64,000 nucleotides of DNA from JAOUEA01 sp963797635. GTDB lineage: Bacteria > Actinomycetota > UBA4738 > HRBIN12. The notes under the pieces are model-generated. The model saw only the letters and a list, made by a program, of their open reading frames with translations, searched no databases and was not told the origin of the DNA. The translations under genes were made by a program, and so were the position numbers. The stretch covers positions 1 through 64,000 of the forward strand of contig CAWCPZ010000009.1 in assembly GCA_963797635.1 (NCBI GenBank), written 5' to 3'. The number at the start of each line of letters is the position of its first letter. The stretch's first letter is position 1. Below, in pieces: positions 27,308 to 35,611 of the stretch.

Positions 27308-28288
27308 CTAGACCTGGTTGGCGCCGCCGAAGATCTCGCTGACGCTGCTGTCTTCGAACACGGCGCGCAGACCGCTGGCGATCAGCGGCGCGATCGAGAG
27401 CACCTTCAGCTTGTCGAACATGCGCTCTTCGGGGATCGGCAGCGTGTTCGTGACGACCACCTGTTCGATCGGCGCCTCTTCCAAGGACTGGCGCGCCTTG
27501 CCGCTGAAGATGCCGTGGGTGGCGCCGACGTAGATCGGTCCCGCACCCATCTCGGCGAGCACGTGCACGCCCTTGGAGATCGTGGACGCGGTGTCGATCA
27601 TGTCGTCGACGATCACGCACGGGCGGCCTTGCACTTCACCGACCACCGCCATCTCCTCGATCTTGTGCGCCTCGTGACGGCTGCGCCGCTTGTAGAGGAA
27701 CGCCAGGTCGGCGTGCAGGTACTCGCGGAGCTTCTCCGAGGTCTTGATGCGGCCGGCGTCGGGCGCCACCACGACCAGGTCGTCGCCGTGCAGACCCAGC
27801 GTGTCCTTGAAGTGGTTCGACAGGATCGGCAGGGCGGTGAGGTGGTCGAACGGGTAGTCGAAGTAGCCCTGGATCTGTCCGGAGTGCAGGTCGACCGAGA
27901 TCACGCGATCGGCGCCGGCGGTGGACAGCAGGTCGGCGACCAGCTTGGCGCTGATGGGCTCGCGCGAGAGCGCCTTGTGGTCCTGACGTGAGTAGCCGTA
28001 GTACGGGATGACCGCCGTGATGCGCTTGGCCGAGGCGCGCTTCATCGCGTCGATCATGATCAGCTGTTCCATCAGCGCTTCGTTCACCGGCTCGTAGTGC
28101 GTCTGCACCACGAACACGTCCGCGCCACGAACGCTCTCTTCGGCCCGGAAGTAGATCTCCCCCGAGGCGAACCTGCGGAGCTGGGACGGGCTCACCGGGA
28201 TGCTGAGGCAATCGGCGATCTCGTGCGCCAACGCCGGGTGGATCGTGCCGGTGAACAACATCATCCGCTTCTTGGTGATGATCTCCAC
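27308..28288 (-). CDS. prs: Ribose-phosphate pyrophosphokinase
   Basis: Makes PRPP from ribose 5-phosphate and ATP for nucleotide, His and Trp synthesis. The 326-residue product is intact: FASGEIYFRAEESVRGADVFVVQ, IPYYGYSRQDHK, VDLHSGQIQGYFD, VVVAPDAGRIKTSEKL and the PRPP-binding loop CVIVDDMIDTAST. The GTG start at 28288 was chosen because AGAAGGGG lies upstream and the glmU stop is seven bases before it; the frame extends upstream without similarity. The glmU-prs pair is a standard actinobacterial operon and links UDP-GlcNAc and PRPP supply. Confidence 0.96.
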   Translation of the reverse strand: MEIITKKRMMLFTGTIHPALAHEIADCLSIPVSPSQLRRFASGEIYFRAEESVRGADVFVVQTHYEPVNEALMEQLIMIDAMKRASAKRITAVIPYYGYSRQDHKALSREPISAKLVADLLSTAGADRVISVDLHSGQIQGYFDYPFDHLTALPILSNHFKDTLGLHGDDLVVVAPDAGRIKTSEKLREYLHADLAFLYKRRSRHEAHKIEEMAVVGEVQGRPCVIVDDMIDTASTISKGVHVLAEMGAGPIYVGATHGIFSGKARQSLEEAPIEQVVVTNTLPIPEERMFDKLKVLSIAPLIASGLRAVFEDSSVSEIFGGANQV

Positions 28289-28295
28289 GGTCCCG

Positions 28296-29813
28296 CTACC
28301 CCTTCTGATCCCTGGCCCGGCCGGTGGCCGCGCGCCCACCCTTGCGTTGGGAAGCCTTCTGCTGAGCGTCCTTGCGTTCGCGGTAGCCCTCGACGACGCG
28401 CTGCTCCCCTCGCGCCACCGCCAACGCTCCTGCCGGGACGTCCTTCGTGATCACCGAACCCGCTCCCGTGACGGCGCCGTCGCCGATGGACACCGGCGCC
28501 ACCAGCATCGTATCCGACCCGATGCGCACGCCGTCACCGACCTTGGTCCGATGTTTGGCGTAGCCGTCGTAGTTCACGAACACCGTGGCGGCACCGATGT
28601 TGGTGTCCTCGCCGATCGTGGCATCGCCCACGTACGACAGGTGCGGCACCTTCGAGCCGCGTCCCACCGTGGAGCCCTTGATCTCGACGTAGCTGCCCAC
28701 GTGGACACCATCGGCGAGTTCGGCCCCGGGCCGGAGGTAGGCGAACGGTCCCGCGTCGACGTCCTCGCCCAGCACCGCGAGGTTCGCCACCGCGAAGCTC
28801 ACCCGGCACCGGTCCCCCACCTCGGTGTCGATCAGGCGGGCCGACGGGCCGATCTCGCAGTCCGAGCCGATCGAGGTGGCCCCTTCGAGGAACGTCATGG
28901 GGCGGACCACGGTGTCGGAACCGATCGAGACGTCGATGTCGATGTAGGTGGTGGCCGGGTCGACGATCGTGACGCCGTTCGCCATGTGCGCGGCGTTGAT
29001 GCGATCGCGCATGAGGGCTTCGAGGCCGGCCAGGCCGGTGCGGGAGTTCACGCCCATCACGCCACCGGTGTCGGCGCGCACCGCGTCGACCCGTTCCCCC
29101 CGTTCCCGCAGCAGCGGGTACACCCTATTGAGGTAGCGCTCGCGTTGCTTCGTCTTGGCATCGACCAGCGGCAGCGTCGCGAACAGCGGACCCCGGGCGA
29201 AGGCGATCCAGTTCGTCCCCACCTCTCGGATCGCGTCGGCGCCGGGCGTGTCGCGGTCCTCGTCGATCTCGACGAACCGACCGCGGGAGTCACGGATCAC
29301 CCGCCCGTAGGTGCCGGGGTCATCCAGCTCGGTGGTGAGGAGGGTGGCGGCGGCGCCGGTTCGCCGGTGCGAGCGCAGCAGGGCCCGCACGTCGTCCTGG
29401 GAGACCGGGTCGAAGTCGCCGTTCGCGACGAGGACGTCGGTGGCGCGGCCCACCGCCGACTTGGCGACCTCGACCGCGTGCGCCGTGCCTCGCTGCGGTC
29501 GCTGCACGACGAACACGGGCTTGGGCGTGAGGCCCCACGAACGGACCTCGGCTTCGACCTGGGGGGCGTCGTGGCCGACCACGACGACGATCTTCGTGGG
29601 CTTGGCCGCCAAGCCTGCCTGGACCACGTGCCAGAGGGCCGCGCGGCCGGCGATCGGATGCAACACCTTCGGTGTGGCCGACCGCATGCGCTTGCCCTTG
29701 CCGGCGGCGAGCACCACCAGGGCCAGGGATCGGGGCTTTCGCTTCGTGGTCTCGGCCAAGCTGCGGCTTCCAGGGTCGAGGGCCAGCAACGACGGAGCCC
29801 CATGCTCCCACAT
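28296..29813 (-). CDS. glmU: Bifunctional N-acetylglucosamine-1-phosphate uridyltransferase / glucosamine-1-phosphate acetyltransferase
   Basis: Makes UDP-GlcNAc for peptidoglycan. The N-terminal uridyltransferase begins LALVVLAAGKGKRMRSATPKV. The left-handed beta-helix acetyltransferase shows hexapeptide repeats, KVPHLSYVGDATIG (catalytic His), NYDGYAKHRTKVGDG and GAGSVITKDVPAGALAV. The segment after the nucleotide site reads VLVANGDFDPVSQDDV, whereas most GlmU proteins have a GDxPL motif; the Asp is kept but the loop differs. The C-terminal tail is Lys/Arg/Gln-rich. The start is uncertain: ATG 29813 leaves about 31 residues before LALVVL, and a TTG nearer the domain is possible. Confidence 0.94.
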   Translation of the reverse strand: MWEHGAPSLLALDPGSRSLAETTKRKPRSLALVVLAAGKGKRMRSATPKVLHPIAGRAALWHVVQAGLAAKPTKIVVVVGHDAPQVEAEVRSWGLTPKPVFVVQRPQRGTAHAVEVAKSAVGRATDVLVANGDFDPVSQDDVRALLRSHRRTGAAATLLTTELDDPGTYGRVIRDSRGRFVEIDEDRDTPGADAIREVGTNWIAFARGPLFATLPLVDAKTKQRERYLNRVYPLLRERGERVDAVRADTGGVMGVNSRTGLAGLEALMRDRINAAHMANGVTIVDPATTYIDIDVSIGSDTVVRPMTFLEGATSIGSDCEIGPSARLIDTEVGDRCRVSFAVANLAVLGEDVDAGPFAYLRPGAELADGVHVGSYVEIKGSTVGRGSKVPHLSYVGDATIGEDTNIGAATVFVNYDGYAKHRTKVGDGVRIGSDTMLVAPVSIGDGAVTGAGSVITKDVPAGALAVARGEQRVVEGYRERKDAQQKASQRKGGRAATGRARDQKG

Positions 29814-29838
29814 CGACGGTCGCGTCGCCGCGAACGCG

Positions 29839-30646
29839 TCAGTCCGGTGGAGGCATCTCCGCCTGGTCGACCTGGATGTCCGCGAGGCGTTCGGCGACGA
29901 CGCCGGCGTGCGGGACGCGTGCTTCCGCACCCTCGTGCATGAGCGCGAGGACGGAGGCGGCGAGCGCTGCCCGGAGCGCCCGAGGTTCGAGCGCACCGAC
30001 GTGGGTTCCGTCGAAACGAGCCAGGGACTCCGCGGAGAGGTCGTCGTAGCTGCGCGCCTGCGCCGCCCCCAGCCCTTCGCGGAGGCAGGCGATGGCGAGA
30101 GCGTGATCGCGGACGGCGCCGACGTAGTGCTCCGCCTGCCACATGCGCCCGCGCTCGATGCAGGCGCGCGCATGCACGCGCGTAGATGACGCCCCACCCG
30201 AAGACGTCCTCAGGGATCGACGGCGTCGCGATGAAGAGGTCGCCGACGACCGGCGGCGCGGACGCCTCGGGCCTATCGGCAGCCGTCTCGCCGAACACGA
30301 GCCGGAACCGCGGGCCGGCGGGACGGAACCCCGCCGCCGGACTCATCGACAGGTCCAACTGCAGCGCGTCCGGCAACAGGAACACCCGGTAGGTGATCGG
30401 CCCGCGCTCGAGATCGACGAGCGGTACCGCGTCGAACTCGTCGACGAGGGTTCGCGTCCAGTCGCCAAGGACAGCAGCGACCTCCACGTGATCGGCGACG
30501 CCGAACGTCAGGTCCACGTCGGAGAAGCGGTCGCCCTCATCGAACGCGAGCGAGCCCACGACGGCCCCGGCGACGACGCGCTCGTCCTGCTCCCCGAGGC
30601 CCAGGACGCGCTGGCAGAGCGCATCCCGCTGTTCGACGGTGAACAT
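29839..30646 (-). CDS. Nucleotidyltransferase-domain protein (one frameshift)
   Basis: About 270 residues, with a Pol-beta-type nucleotidyltransferase fold: GSLAFDEGDRFSDVDLTFGV carries the GS and DxD metal-binding motif. The continuing TYRVFLLPDALQLDLSM is typical of actinobacterial aminoglycoside-adenylyltransferase relatives. A C-terminal helical domain (HYVGAVRDHALAIACLREGL) lies in another frame after a shift near 30177, joining VIYARAC to IERGRMWQAEHY. ATG 30646 is preferred because TAGCAT lies seven bases upstream. Substrate unknown; a resistance function should not be assumed. Confidence 0.72.
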
Positions 30647-30653
30647 GGACACG

Positions 30654-30659
30654 ATGCTA
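30654..30659 (-). promoter_or_regulatory. -10 element (TAGCAT), leaderless nucleotidyltransferase gene
   Basis: On the minus strand TAGCAT is seven bases before the ATG at 30646. Confidence 0.5.
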
Positions 30660-30713
30660 GCCCCGCTTCGGCCGCGCTCGGGGAGAGCGGCACCGTCAGA
30701 GGGTCATCGGGAC

Positions 30714-30719
30714 TACGCT
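30714..30719 (+). promoter_or_regulatory. -10 element (TACGCT), leaderless RCC1-type gene
   Basis: TACGCT is six bases before the ATG at 30726. Confidence 0.5.
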
Positions 30720-30725
30720 CGGGTG

Positions 30726-31997
30726 ATGCGGCACTTCCTGCTCCGAGGCGGGCTGCGTGTCTTGGCGGTCGCCACGCTCCTCGCGTGTGGGATGCCTCCG
30801 ACCGGCAGTCTCGCAGCCACCGAGTTCACGTCGGTCTGGGCGGGCGTCGACCACACCTGCGCCGTCACGCCCGCTGGTGCCGCCGAGTGCTGGGGGCAGA
30901 ACGACGCGGGCCAGTCCGAGGATCGGCCGGGACCGTTCTCGCAGGTTTCCGCCGGTGGGCTCCACAACTGCGCGCTCACCACGGGCGGAGCGGCCGAGTG
31001 CTGGGGTGACAACGGGTACGGCGAGTCCGACGACCACGCCGGCCCCTACGTGCAGGTGGTAGCGGGCTGGATGCACACCTGCGGGTTGACGACCGCCGGC
31101 GCTGCCGACTGCTGGGGTCGCAACGACTACGGGCAGGCGGAGGATCAACCGGGGCCGTACACCGAACTCACGATGAGCGGCGCGCACAACTGCGGCCTGA
31201 CGCCCGCCGGCGTCGCGGACTGCTGGGGTCGCAACAACGCCGGGCTCGCCGACGACCACCCGGGCCCGTACGTGCAGGTCTCGGCGGGCGACGGCCACAA
31301 CTGCGCGCTCACCACGAGCGGTGCCGCCGATTGCTGGGGTCTGCCCGACGACGGACAGGCGAAGGACCGGCCCGGCCCGTTCACGCAGCTCTCGGCCGGC
31401 GACCACCACAACTGCGGCCTGCGCCTCGACGGATCCGTCCGGTGCTGGGGACACAACGACTTCGGCCAGGCCGCGGATCGGCCGGGGCCGTACGTCGAGG
31501 TGTCGGCGGGCAGCTACCACACGTGTGCGACCACCGCGGCGGGCGACACCGATTGTTGGGGCGACAACCGCGACGGACAGCTGGGTCGGCGCCTCACGAT
31601 CTCGGCGCCGGGCGCGGTGACGGCGGGATCGCGCGCGCACATCACGGGACGCCTCCGATCGATCGATCCGGCGTGCATCGCCTCGCAGACCGTCGCGCTC
31701 CGAGTGCTCCGCCCGGCCGGCGTTCCCAGCCGCACGACGATGACCTCGATGGCGGGCCGCTACACGTTCAACGTGAAGATCACGCGCGAGACCGTCGTCC
31801 GCGTCGAGCACGCACGCTTCGGGGTCATGCGAACGGGTCCGTTCGACGCGGCGCACGATCGCAGCCACCTGACCCGATCTCGTTCCCTGAGTGCAACGCC
31901 GCTGCGATCGCTATCCGATCGGTTCCTTTTCGGCTCCCACAGCTGGATCGCGTTCCCCTCGGGGTCGTTCAGCTGGGCGAACCTCCCGTTCGGATAG
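30726..31997 (+). CDS. Secreted seven-repeat RCC1-like beta-propeller protein
   Basis: An N-terminal signal-like helix (LLRGGLRVLAVATLLACG) is followed by seven consecutive repeats of 37 residues, each of the form AG-HxCALTTxGAADCWGxN, then GQAxDRPGPYxQVS. Seven RCC1-type repeats would close one seven-bladed propeller. Every blade carries two Cys (in HxC and DCWG), about 14 in all, suggesting disulfides outside the cell. A C-terminal beta-sandwich-like domain (GAVTAGSRAHITGRLRS, GRYTFNVKITRETVVRVEH) follows. The last 40 residues (after DRSHLT) overlap the convergent VOC gene and are probably an artefact of a missed stop. Binding partner unknown. Confidence 0.82.
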   Translation: MRHFLLRGGLRVLAVATLLACGMPPTGSLAATEFTSVWAGVDHTCAVTPAGAAECWGQNDAGQSEDRPGPFSQVSAGGLHNCALTTGGAAECWGDNGYGESDDHAGPYVQVVAGWMHTCGLTTAGAADCWGRNDYGQAEDQPGPYTELTMSGAHNCGLTPAGVADCWGRNNAGLADDHPGPYVQVSAGDGHNCALTTSGAADCWGLPDDGQAKDRPGPFTQLSAGDHHNCGLRLDGSVRCWGHNDFGQAADRPGPYVEVSAGSYHTCATTAAGDTDCWGDNRDGQLGRRLTISAPGAVTAGSRAHITGRLRSIDPACIASQTVALRVLRPAGVPSRTTMTSMAGRYTFNVKITRETVVRVEHARFGVMRTGPFDAAHDRSHLTRSRSLSATPLRSLSDRFLFGSHSWIAFPSGSFSWANLPFG

Positions 31998-32290
31998 TCC
32001 GTCTCGTCGACCTCAACGTCGACGCCCGCCGATCCAAGCTGCGCAACGATCGCGTCGAGGTCACGCACTCGGAAGTTGATGCCCCAGCCGCCTCGCCCGA
32101 TGACCGGGCTCTCAGCGGCATCCGGTCCGAAGGGCGCGAAGACGGTCGGGCCCTCGCGCTGGGTCCACACCGTTGCCCCGTAGGAGGTGGGAACCGGGTC
32201 GATCCCCAAGTGCTGCTCGTACCACGCGGCCAGCCCGTCAGGGTCCGCCGCCCTGAAGAAGAAGCCCCCGATGCCGTCGACCCGCTCCAT
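31760..32290 (-). CDS. VOC superfamily (glyoxalase/bleomycin-resistance fold) protein
   Basis: The domain runs from GGFFFRAADPDGLAAWYEQHLG to NGRFAQLNDPEGNAIQLWEP, a complete single VOC module of about 120 residues with the closing Glu of the metal site in QLWE. Such proteins are glyoxalase-like isomerases or dioxygenase relatives; the substrate is not predictable. The frame continues about 55 residues beyond the normal end and overlaps the RCC1-type gene tail to tail by 238 bases. Reading one base differently in the AAAAGG run gives an early TAG at 31911-31913 (ending EPIG), which is probably the real end. Confidence 0.8.
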   Translation of the reverse strand: MERVDGIGGFFFRAADPDGLAAWYEQHLGIDPVPTSYGATVWTQREGPTVFAPFGPDAAESPVIGRGGWGINFRVRDLDAIVAQLGSAGVDVEVDETDYPNGRFAQLNDPEGNAIQLWEPKRNRSDSDRSGVALRERDRVRWLRSCAASNGPVRMTPKRACSTRTTVSRVIFTLNV

Positions 32291-32341
32291 CCGGGGTCAT
32301 CCTCGCACGTCCCGCGGAACGGAGCCGGCGGCGCTGGATCG

Positions 32342-32415
32342 TGGTTCCGGGGGGAGGAATCGAACCTCCATTCCAGGCTCCAAAGGCCCGTGTCTTGCCG
32401 TTAGACGACCCCGGA
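32342..32415 (-). tRNA. tRNA-Gln (anticodon UUG)
   Basis: The minus strand gives acceptor TCCGGGG/CCCCGGA with discriminator A and a genome-encoded CCA. The anticodon loop CTTTGGA in a CGGGC/GCCTG stem gives TTG, and the T arm is GGAGG-TTCGATT-CCTCC. Unlike the tRNA-Leu at 2710-2795, CCA is encoded here. Confidence 0.94.
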
Positions 32416-32596
32416 GCGGGGCGACCTGCGCGCCGCTCGCCCGGGGATTATCCCGCGGCGGTGGGTCGGTGGCCGGTGGCCGGGTCGAACGCCACACGAC
32501 TTCGCCGTCAACCAGCTCATCGGTGGGCTGCATCCCCAACGGATCGGCGACCCGATCCCGACGCCGCGTGGTCCGGATGGATCGACGCGGCGGTGA

Positions 32597-33472
32597 TCAC
32601 GCGGGCGGACCGCTCACGACGATGGCGCCGCCCACCGCTTCGGCCAGCCGGTCGGCATGGCCCATGTGCGAGGCGAGCGCCGCCACGGTGGGACCGCTGC
32701 CGCTCATGATCGCGCCGAGCGCGCCGGCCTCCATGAAGGCATCGATCGCCTCGCCGACCTCCGGATGACGGGCCACCACGGGGGCCTGCAGGTCGTTGAA
32801 CAGGGCGCTGCCCAGCAGCGCGAGATCACCGGTCTCGAGCGCCGCGATCAGCACGCCGGGGTCGGGACCGGTCGCGGGGTGCTGGTCCCACCACCCGTAG
32901 GCGTCGGCGGCCGTCACGGCGACGTCGAACGGCTTCAGCACCCACCAGGTGGTCACCGTGTGGACGGGGGTGAGCACCTCACCGCGCCCGGACACCATCA
33001 CCGGACCGCCCGCCAGCATGGCGGGGACATCGGATCCGAGTTCGGTAGCGATGGACGTCAGGGTGGAGGGGTCGCCATGGCCGCCGTCCACCTCGGCGAG
33101 ATGATCGGCCAGGGCGAGCAGGGTGGCGGCCGCGTCGGCGCTGCCCCCACCCAGTCCGGCCGCCACCGGGATGCGCTTGTGGATGTCGACCCGGAAGCCG
33201 CCGGGGATGCCGGAGCGCTTCGACAGTTCCCGCACGGCCGCGATCACCAGGTTGTCCTCGCCCGTCGGCACCCGTCCGGTGAGTTCGGGGACGCCCTCGA
33301 CCGTCACCGACGGGTCCGATCCGCCGTCGGGCGACACCGTGACGAGGTCGTGCAGGCTCAACGGGAGCACCACGCTCTCCAGGTCGTGGAACCCGTCCTC
33401 GCGCCGGCCCAGGACACGCAGGAACACGTTGATCTTCGCGTGCGCCCGGCGGGTGATCGGCTCGGCGCTCAC
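32597..33472 (-). CDS. ispE: 4-diphosphocytidyl-2-C-methyl-D-erythritol kinase
   Basis: A GHMP kinase of the MEP isoprenoid pathway. The 291-residue protein starts with AHAKINVFLRVLGRREDGFHDLESV. It has the ATP-binding glycine loop PVAAGLGGGSADAAAT and the C-terminal GAIMSGSGPTVAAL. The GTG start overlaps the rsmA stop as GTGA, matching the usual ksgA-ispE coupling. Confidence 0.96.
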   Translation of the reverse strand: MSAEPITRRAHAKINVFLRVLGRREDGFHDLESVVLPLSLHDLVTVSPDGGSDPSVTVEGVPELTGRVPTGEDNLVIAAVRELSKRSGIPGGFRVDIHKRIPVAAGLGGGSADAAATLLALADHLAEVDGGHGDPSTLTSIATELGSDVPAMLAGGPVMVSGRGEVLTPVHTVTTWWVLKPFDVAVTAADAYGWWDQHPATGPDPGVLIAALETGDLALLGSALFNDLQAPVVARHPEVGEAIDAFMEAGALGAIMSGSGPTVAALASHMGHADRLAEAVGGAIVVSGPPA

Positions 33473-34296
33473 GCCGGGACCGCCGAGGCGATGGCGGCGA
33501 ACGTCTCCAGGTCGAGTTCCTCGGGGCGGGCCGAGGCCGACACGCCGGTCGCGATCAGGATCGCGTCGGCCTCCGTGGCCGGCAGGTCGAGGCGGCGCAG
33601 CGCGTTGCGCATCGTCTTGCGTCGCTCGGCGAACGCGCCGTCGACCACCCGCCACAGGGAAGCGGCATCCACGTCGACCGCCGGGGAAGGCAACCGGTCG
33701 AGCCGCACCACCACCGAGTCCACCGACGGCTTCGGCCAGAACACCGTGGACGGCACCCGGCGGGTGATCGTCGCGCGGGCCCGGTAGGCGACCTTGACGC
33801 TGACCGCGCCGTAGTGCTGATCGCCGGGCGTCGCGGCGAGCCGTTCACCCACCTCTCGCTGCACCATCACGACGAGGCGCTGGACCGCGGGTGCGGACGC
33901 CAGCACCTCCATCACGACCGGCACGGCGACGTTGTAGGGCAGGTTGGCGCACAGCGTCCACGCGCCGGCATCGCCCAGCGTGGAGGCCCAGTCGAGCTTG
34001 GTGGCGTCGGCGTGCAGGATCCGGACGTTCCCGGCCGAGCCCACCACCTCGGTCAGCGCCGGGATCAGCGCCCGGTCGAACTCGATGGCGAGCACCTGGG
34101 CGCCGGTGGCGGCCAAGGCCATCGTGAGCGAGCCGAGACCCGCGCCCACCTCCACCACCCGATCGCCCGGTCCGACGCCCGCCTCCGCAGCGATCGCTCT
34201 GGCCAGGTTCGGGTCGATGAGGAAGTTCTGGCCCAGGGACTTGGTGGGACGGATGCCGTGACGGCGGGCGACCGCTCGGAGGGCCCCGGCCCCCAA
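33469..34296 (-). CDS. rsmA: 16S rRNA dimethyladenosine transferase RsmA (KsgA)
   Basis: Dimethylates two adenines near the 3' end of 16S rRNA late in 30S assembly. Landmarks are RPTKSLGQNFLID, the SAM-binding VVEVGAGLGSLTMAL, IEFDRALIPAL, CANLPYNVAVPVV (NLPY active site) and FWPKPSVDSVVVRL. The start is unclear. TTG 34296 gives 275 residues, close to the family. A GTG at 34334 overlapping the upstream TGA as GTGA would be the natural coupled start but is out of frame by one base; an undercalled G in the following run (GAGGGCC) would restore MNPARGLTSLPG. Confidence 0.92.
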   Translation of the reverse strand: MGAGALRAVARRHGIRPTKSLGQNFLIDPNLARAIAAEAGVGPGDRVVEVGAGLGSLTMALAATGAQVLAIEFDRALIPALTEVVGSAGNVRILHADATKLDWASTLGDAGAWTLCANLPYNVAVPVVMEVLASAPAVQRLVVMVQREVGERLAATPGDQHYGAVSVKVAYRARATITRRVPSTVFWPKPSVDSVVVRLDRLPSPAVDVDAASLWRVVDGAFAERRKTMRNALRRLDLPATEADAILIATGVSASARPEELDLETFAAIASAVPA

Positions 34297-34330
34297 GGAA
34301 CCGGGGAGCGAGGTCAGGCCCTCGCCGGGT

Positions 34331-35476
34331 TCACCAGCTGAGTTGGACGTCGATGACGCCGGTGCCGAGGGGGCGGAGGACGGCGAAGGCCTCCGGCGAG
34401 AGGTCGATGATCTTGCCCGGGGCGAACGGTCCTCGGTCATCGATGACCACGGTAACGGAGCGACCGGTCTCGACGTCGGTCACCGTCACCATCGTGCCGA
34501 ACGGCAGGCTGGGATGGGCGGCGGTCAGGCCGGACCACGGCGGGTCGTACCAGGACGCCAATCCGGTCTGGGACGCGCCGTCGGTGCCGGGCACCTCCGT
34601 GGTGCCGCCGTACATCGACTCGGGCGCCGACAGCCGCTCTTCGTCGACCGGATCGCGCTCGATCCAGCGGGCGATCAGCGCCCGTTCGACCTCCTGGCCG
34701 TTGACCACGGTGACGCGGTACGTGCCGACCGCGCGCCCGTCCTGGCCCTTCTGGAGGACCTTCACGTTCCCCGGCACCATGCTCGGGGTGAACCGGGTGT
34801 GGACGTCGAACGGGATCGTTTCGTCTTCGAGCTCGGTCGTGACCTGCACCTGGTCGTAGGTGAGGGTCGCGCCGGATTGAAGGGGGGTGCTGGGTGATGG
34901 CGTCACGCGGTCATCAGCGTCGGCGTTGATCCCCATGGCCGAGAGGAGTTCCCCGGTCGAGCCCGCGTTGGTCAGGACGTCGCGCACCTTCCCCAGCACG
35001 ACGGCCCGCACGGACACGACCGGGGACGACCCGACGCTCGATGCGGAGAAGGAACTCTCGACGAGCTCGTTCGCGAGTCCCGCGATGTTCGAGTTCGTCC
35101 CAGCCATCACCCAGACCCCCACATCGGTGGGGCTCTGATAGACGGTGGTCGCCTCCGAAGCGATCAGATCGCGAACGCCCGGCGCGGCCGGCGCCGGACT
35201 CACCACCACCGTCATGCCGTCGGCCAGTTCGGTGGCCGGCGGCGGATCCACCTGCACGCTCGACGTGAGCGAGATGCCCTCGCCGGCGAGCAGTTCGTGG
35301 ACGTTGGATGAGGTCGTCTGGACGGCTTGCGACTTCCCGTCGACGACCAAGGTCACGTGCTTGCGGAGCGCGAAGTGGACGACGCCCGACAGCAGGAGCA
35401 AGCCGACCACGACGGTGATCGCTTGAACCGCTCGATGGGTTCGCAACCTGCGAACCCGGGTGGGGCGGACCGCCAA
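34331..35476 (-). CDS. DUF348-G5-RlpA (double-psi beta-barrel) cell-wall protein in the rpfB position
   Basis: A 381-residue exported protein. One membrane helix (VQAITVVVGLLLLSGVVHFAL) is followed by DUF348 repeats (VTLVVDGKSQAVQTTSSNVHE and a second copy), a G5 domain (QVQVTTELEDETIPFDVHTRF to YRVTVVNGQEVERALI), and a C-terminal RlpA/3D-like barrel (GLASWYDPPWSG, FGTMVTVTDVETGRSVTVV, DDRGPFAPGKIIDLSPEA). The gene sits between tatD and ksgA where actinobacteria usually have RpfB, but no Rpf lysozyme-like domain is present. A cell-wall hydrolase or peptidoglycan-binding role is inferred. The TTG start directly follows GGAGGAAGG; spacing is tight, so the start is uncertain. Confidence 0.85.
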   Translation of the reverse strand: MAVRPTRVRRLRTHRAVQAITVVVGLLLLSGVVHFALRKHVTLVVDGKSQAVQTTSSNVHELLAGEGISLTSSVQVDPPPATELADGMTVVVSPAPAAPGVRDLIASEATTVYQSPTDVGVWVMAGTNSNIAGLANELVESSFSASSVGSSPVVSVRAVVLGKVRDVLTNAGSTGELLSAMGINADADDRVTPSPSTPLQSGATLTYDQVQVTTELEDETIPFDVHTRFTPSMVPGNVKVLQKGQDGRAVGTYRVTVVNGQEVERALIARWIERDPVDEERLSAPESMYGGTTEVPGTDGASQTGLASWYDPPWSGLTAAHPSLPFGTMVTVTDVETGRSVTVVIDDRGPFAPGKIIDLSPEAFAVLRPLGTGVIDVQLSW

Positions 35477-35554
35477 CCTTCCTCCAACTGTCTGAGGAAG
35501 GCTTCAGGGGGAAGCGGCTCAGCCGTACCGAAGCCTTCATGCGCGTGAGAGGGC

Positions 35555-35584
35555 ACCCTAACAAACCCTCAACCCTCACTGCAA
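35555..35584 (-). promoter_or_regulatory. Candidate promoter for the RlpA-type gene
   Basis: On the minus strand TTGCAG (35584-35579), an 18-base spacer and TAGGGT (35560-35555) form a plausible -35/-10 pair about 80 bases before the TTG start. Confidence 0.4.
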
Positions 35585-35593
35585 TCTTGAGAC

Positions 35594-35607
35594 CGAACGT
35601 ATGTTCG
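35594..35607. promoter_or_regulatory. LexA/SOS-box-like operator
   Basis: CGAACGTATGTTCG matches the Gram-positive SOS box CGAAC-N4-GTTCG in both half-sites, and the symmetry extends one base on each side. It lies ten bases upstream of the candidate -35 of the RlpA-type gene and five bases from the tatD stop. It could alternatively be a small tatD 3' hairpin, though no T-run follows. Confidence 0.5.
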
Positions 35608-35611
35608 GGCG

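Noticed and set aside
32416..32596. A short minus-strand frame (MGMQPTDELVDGEVVWRS) between tRNA-Gln and ispE
   Set aside because: It runs into the tRNA, has no ribosome-binding site or family resemblance; I see nothing else supportable in this 181-base gap.
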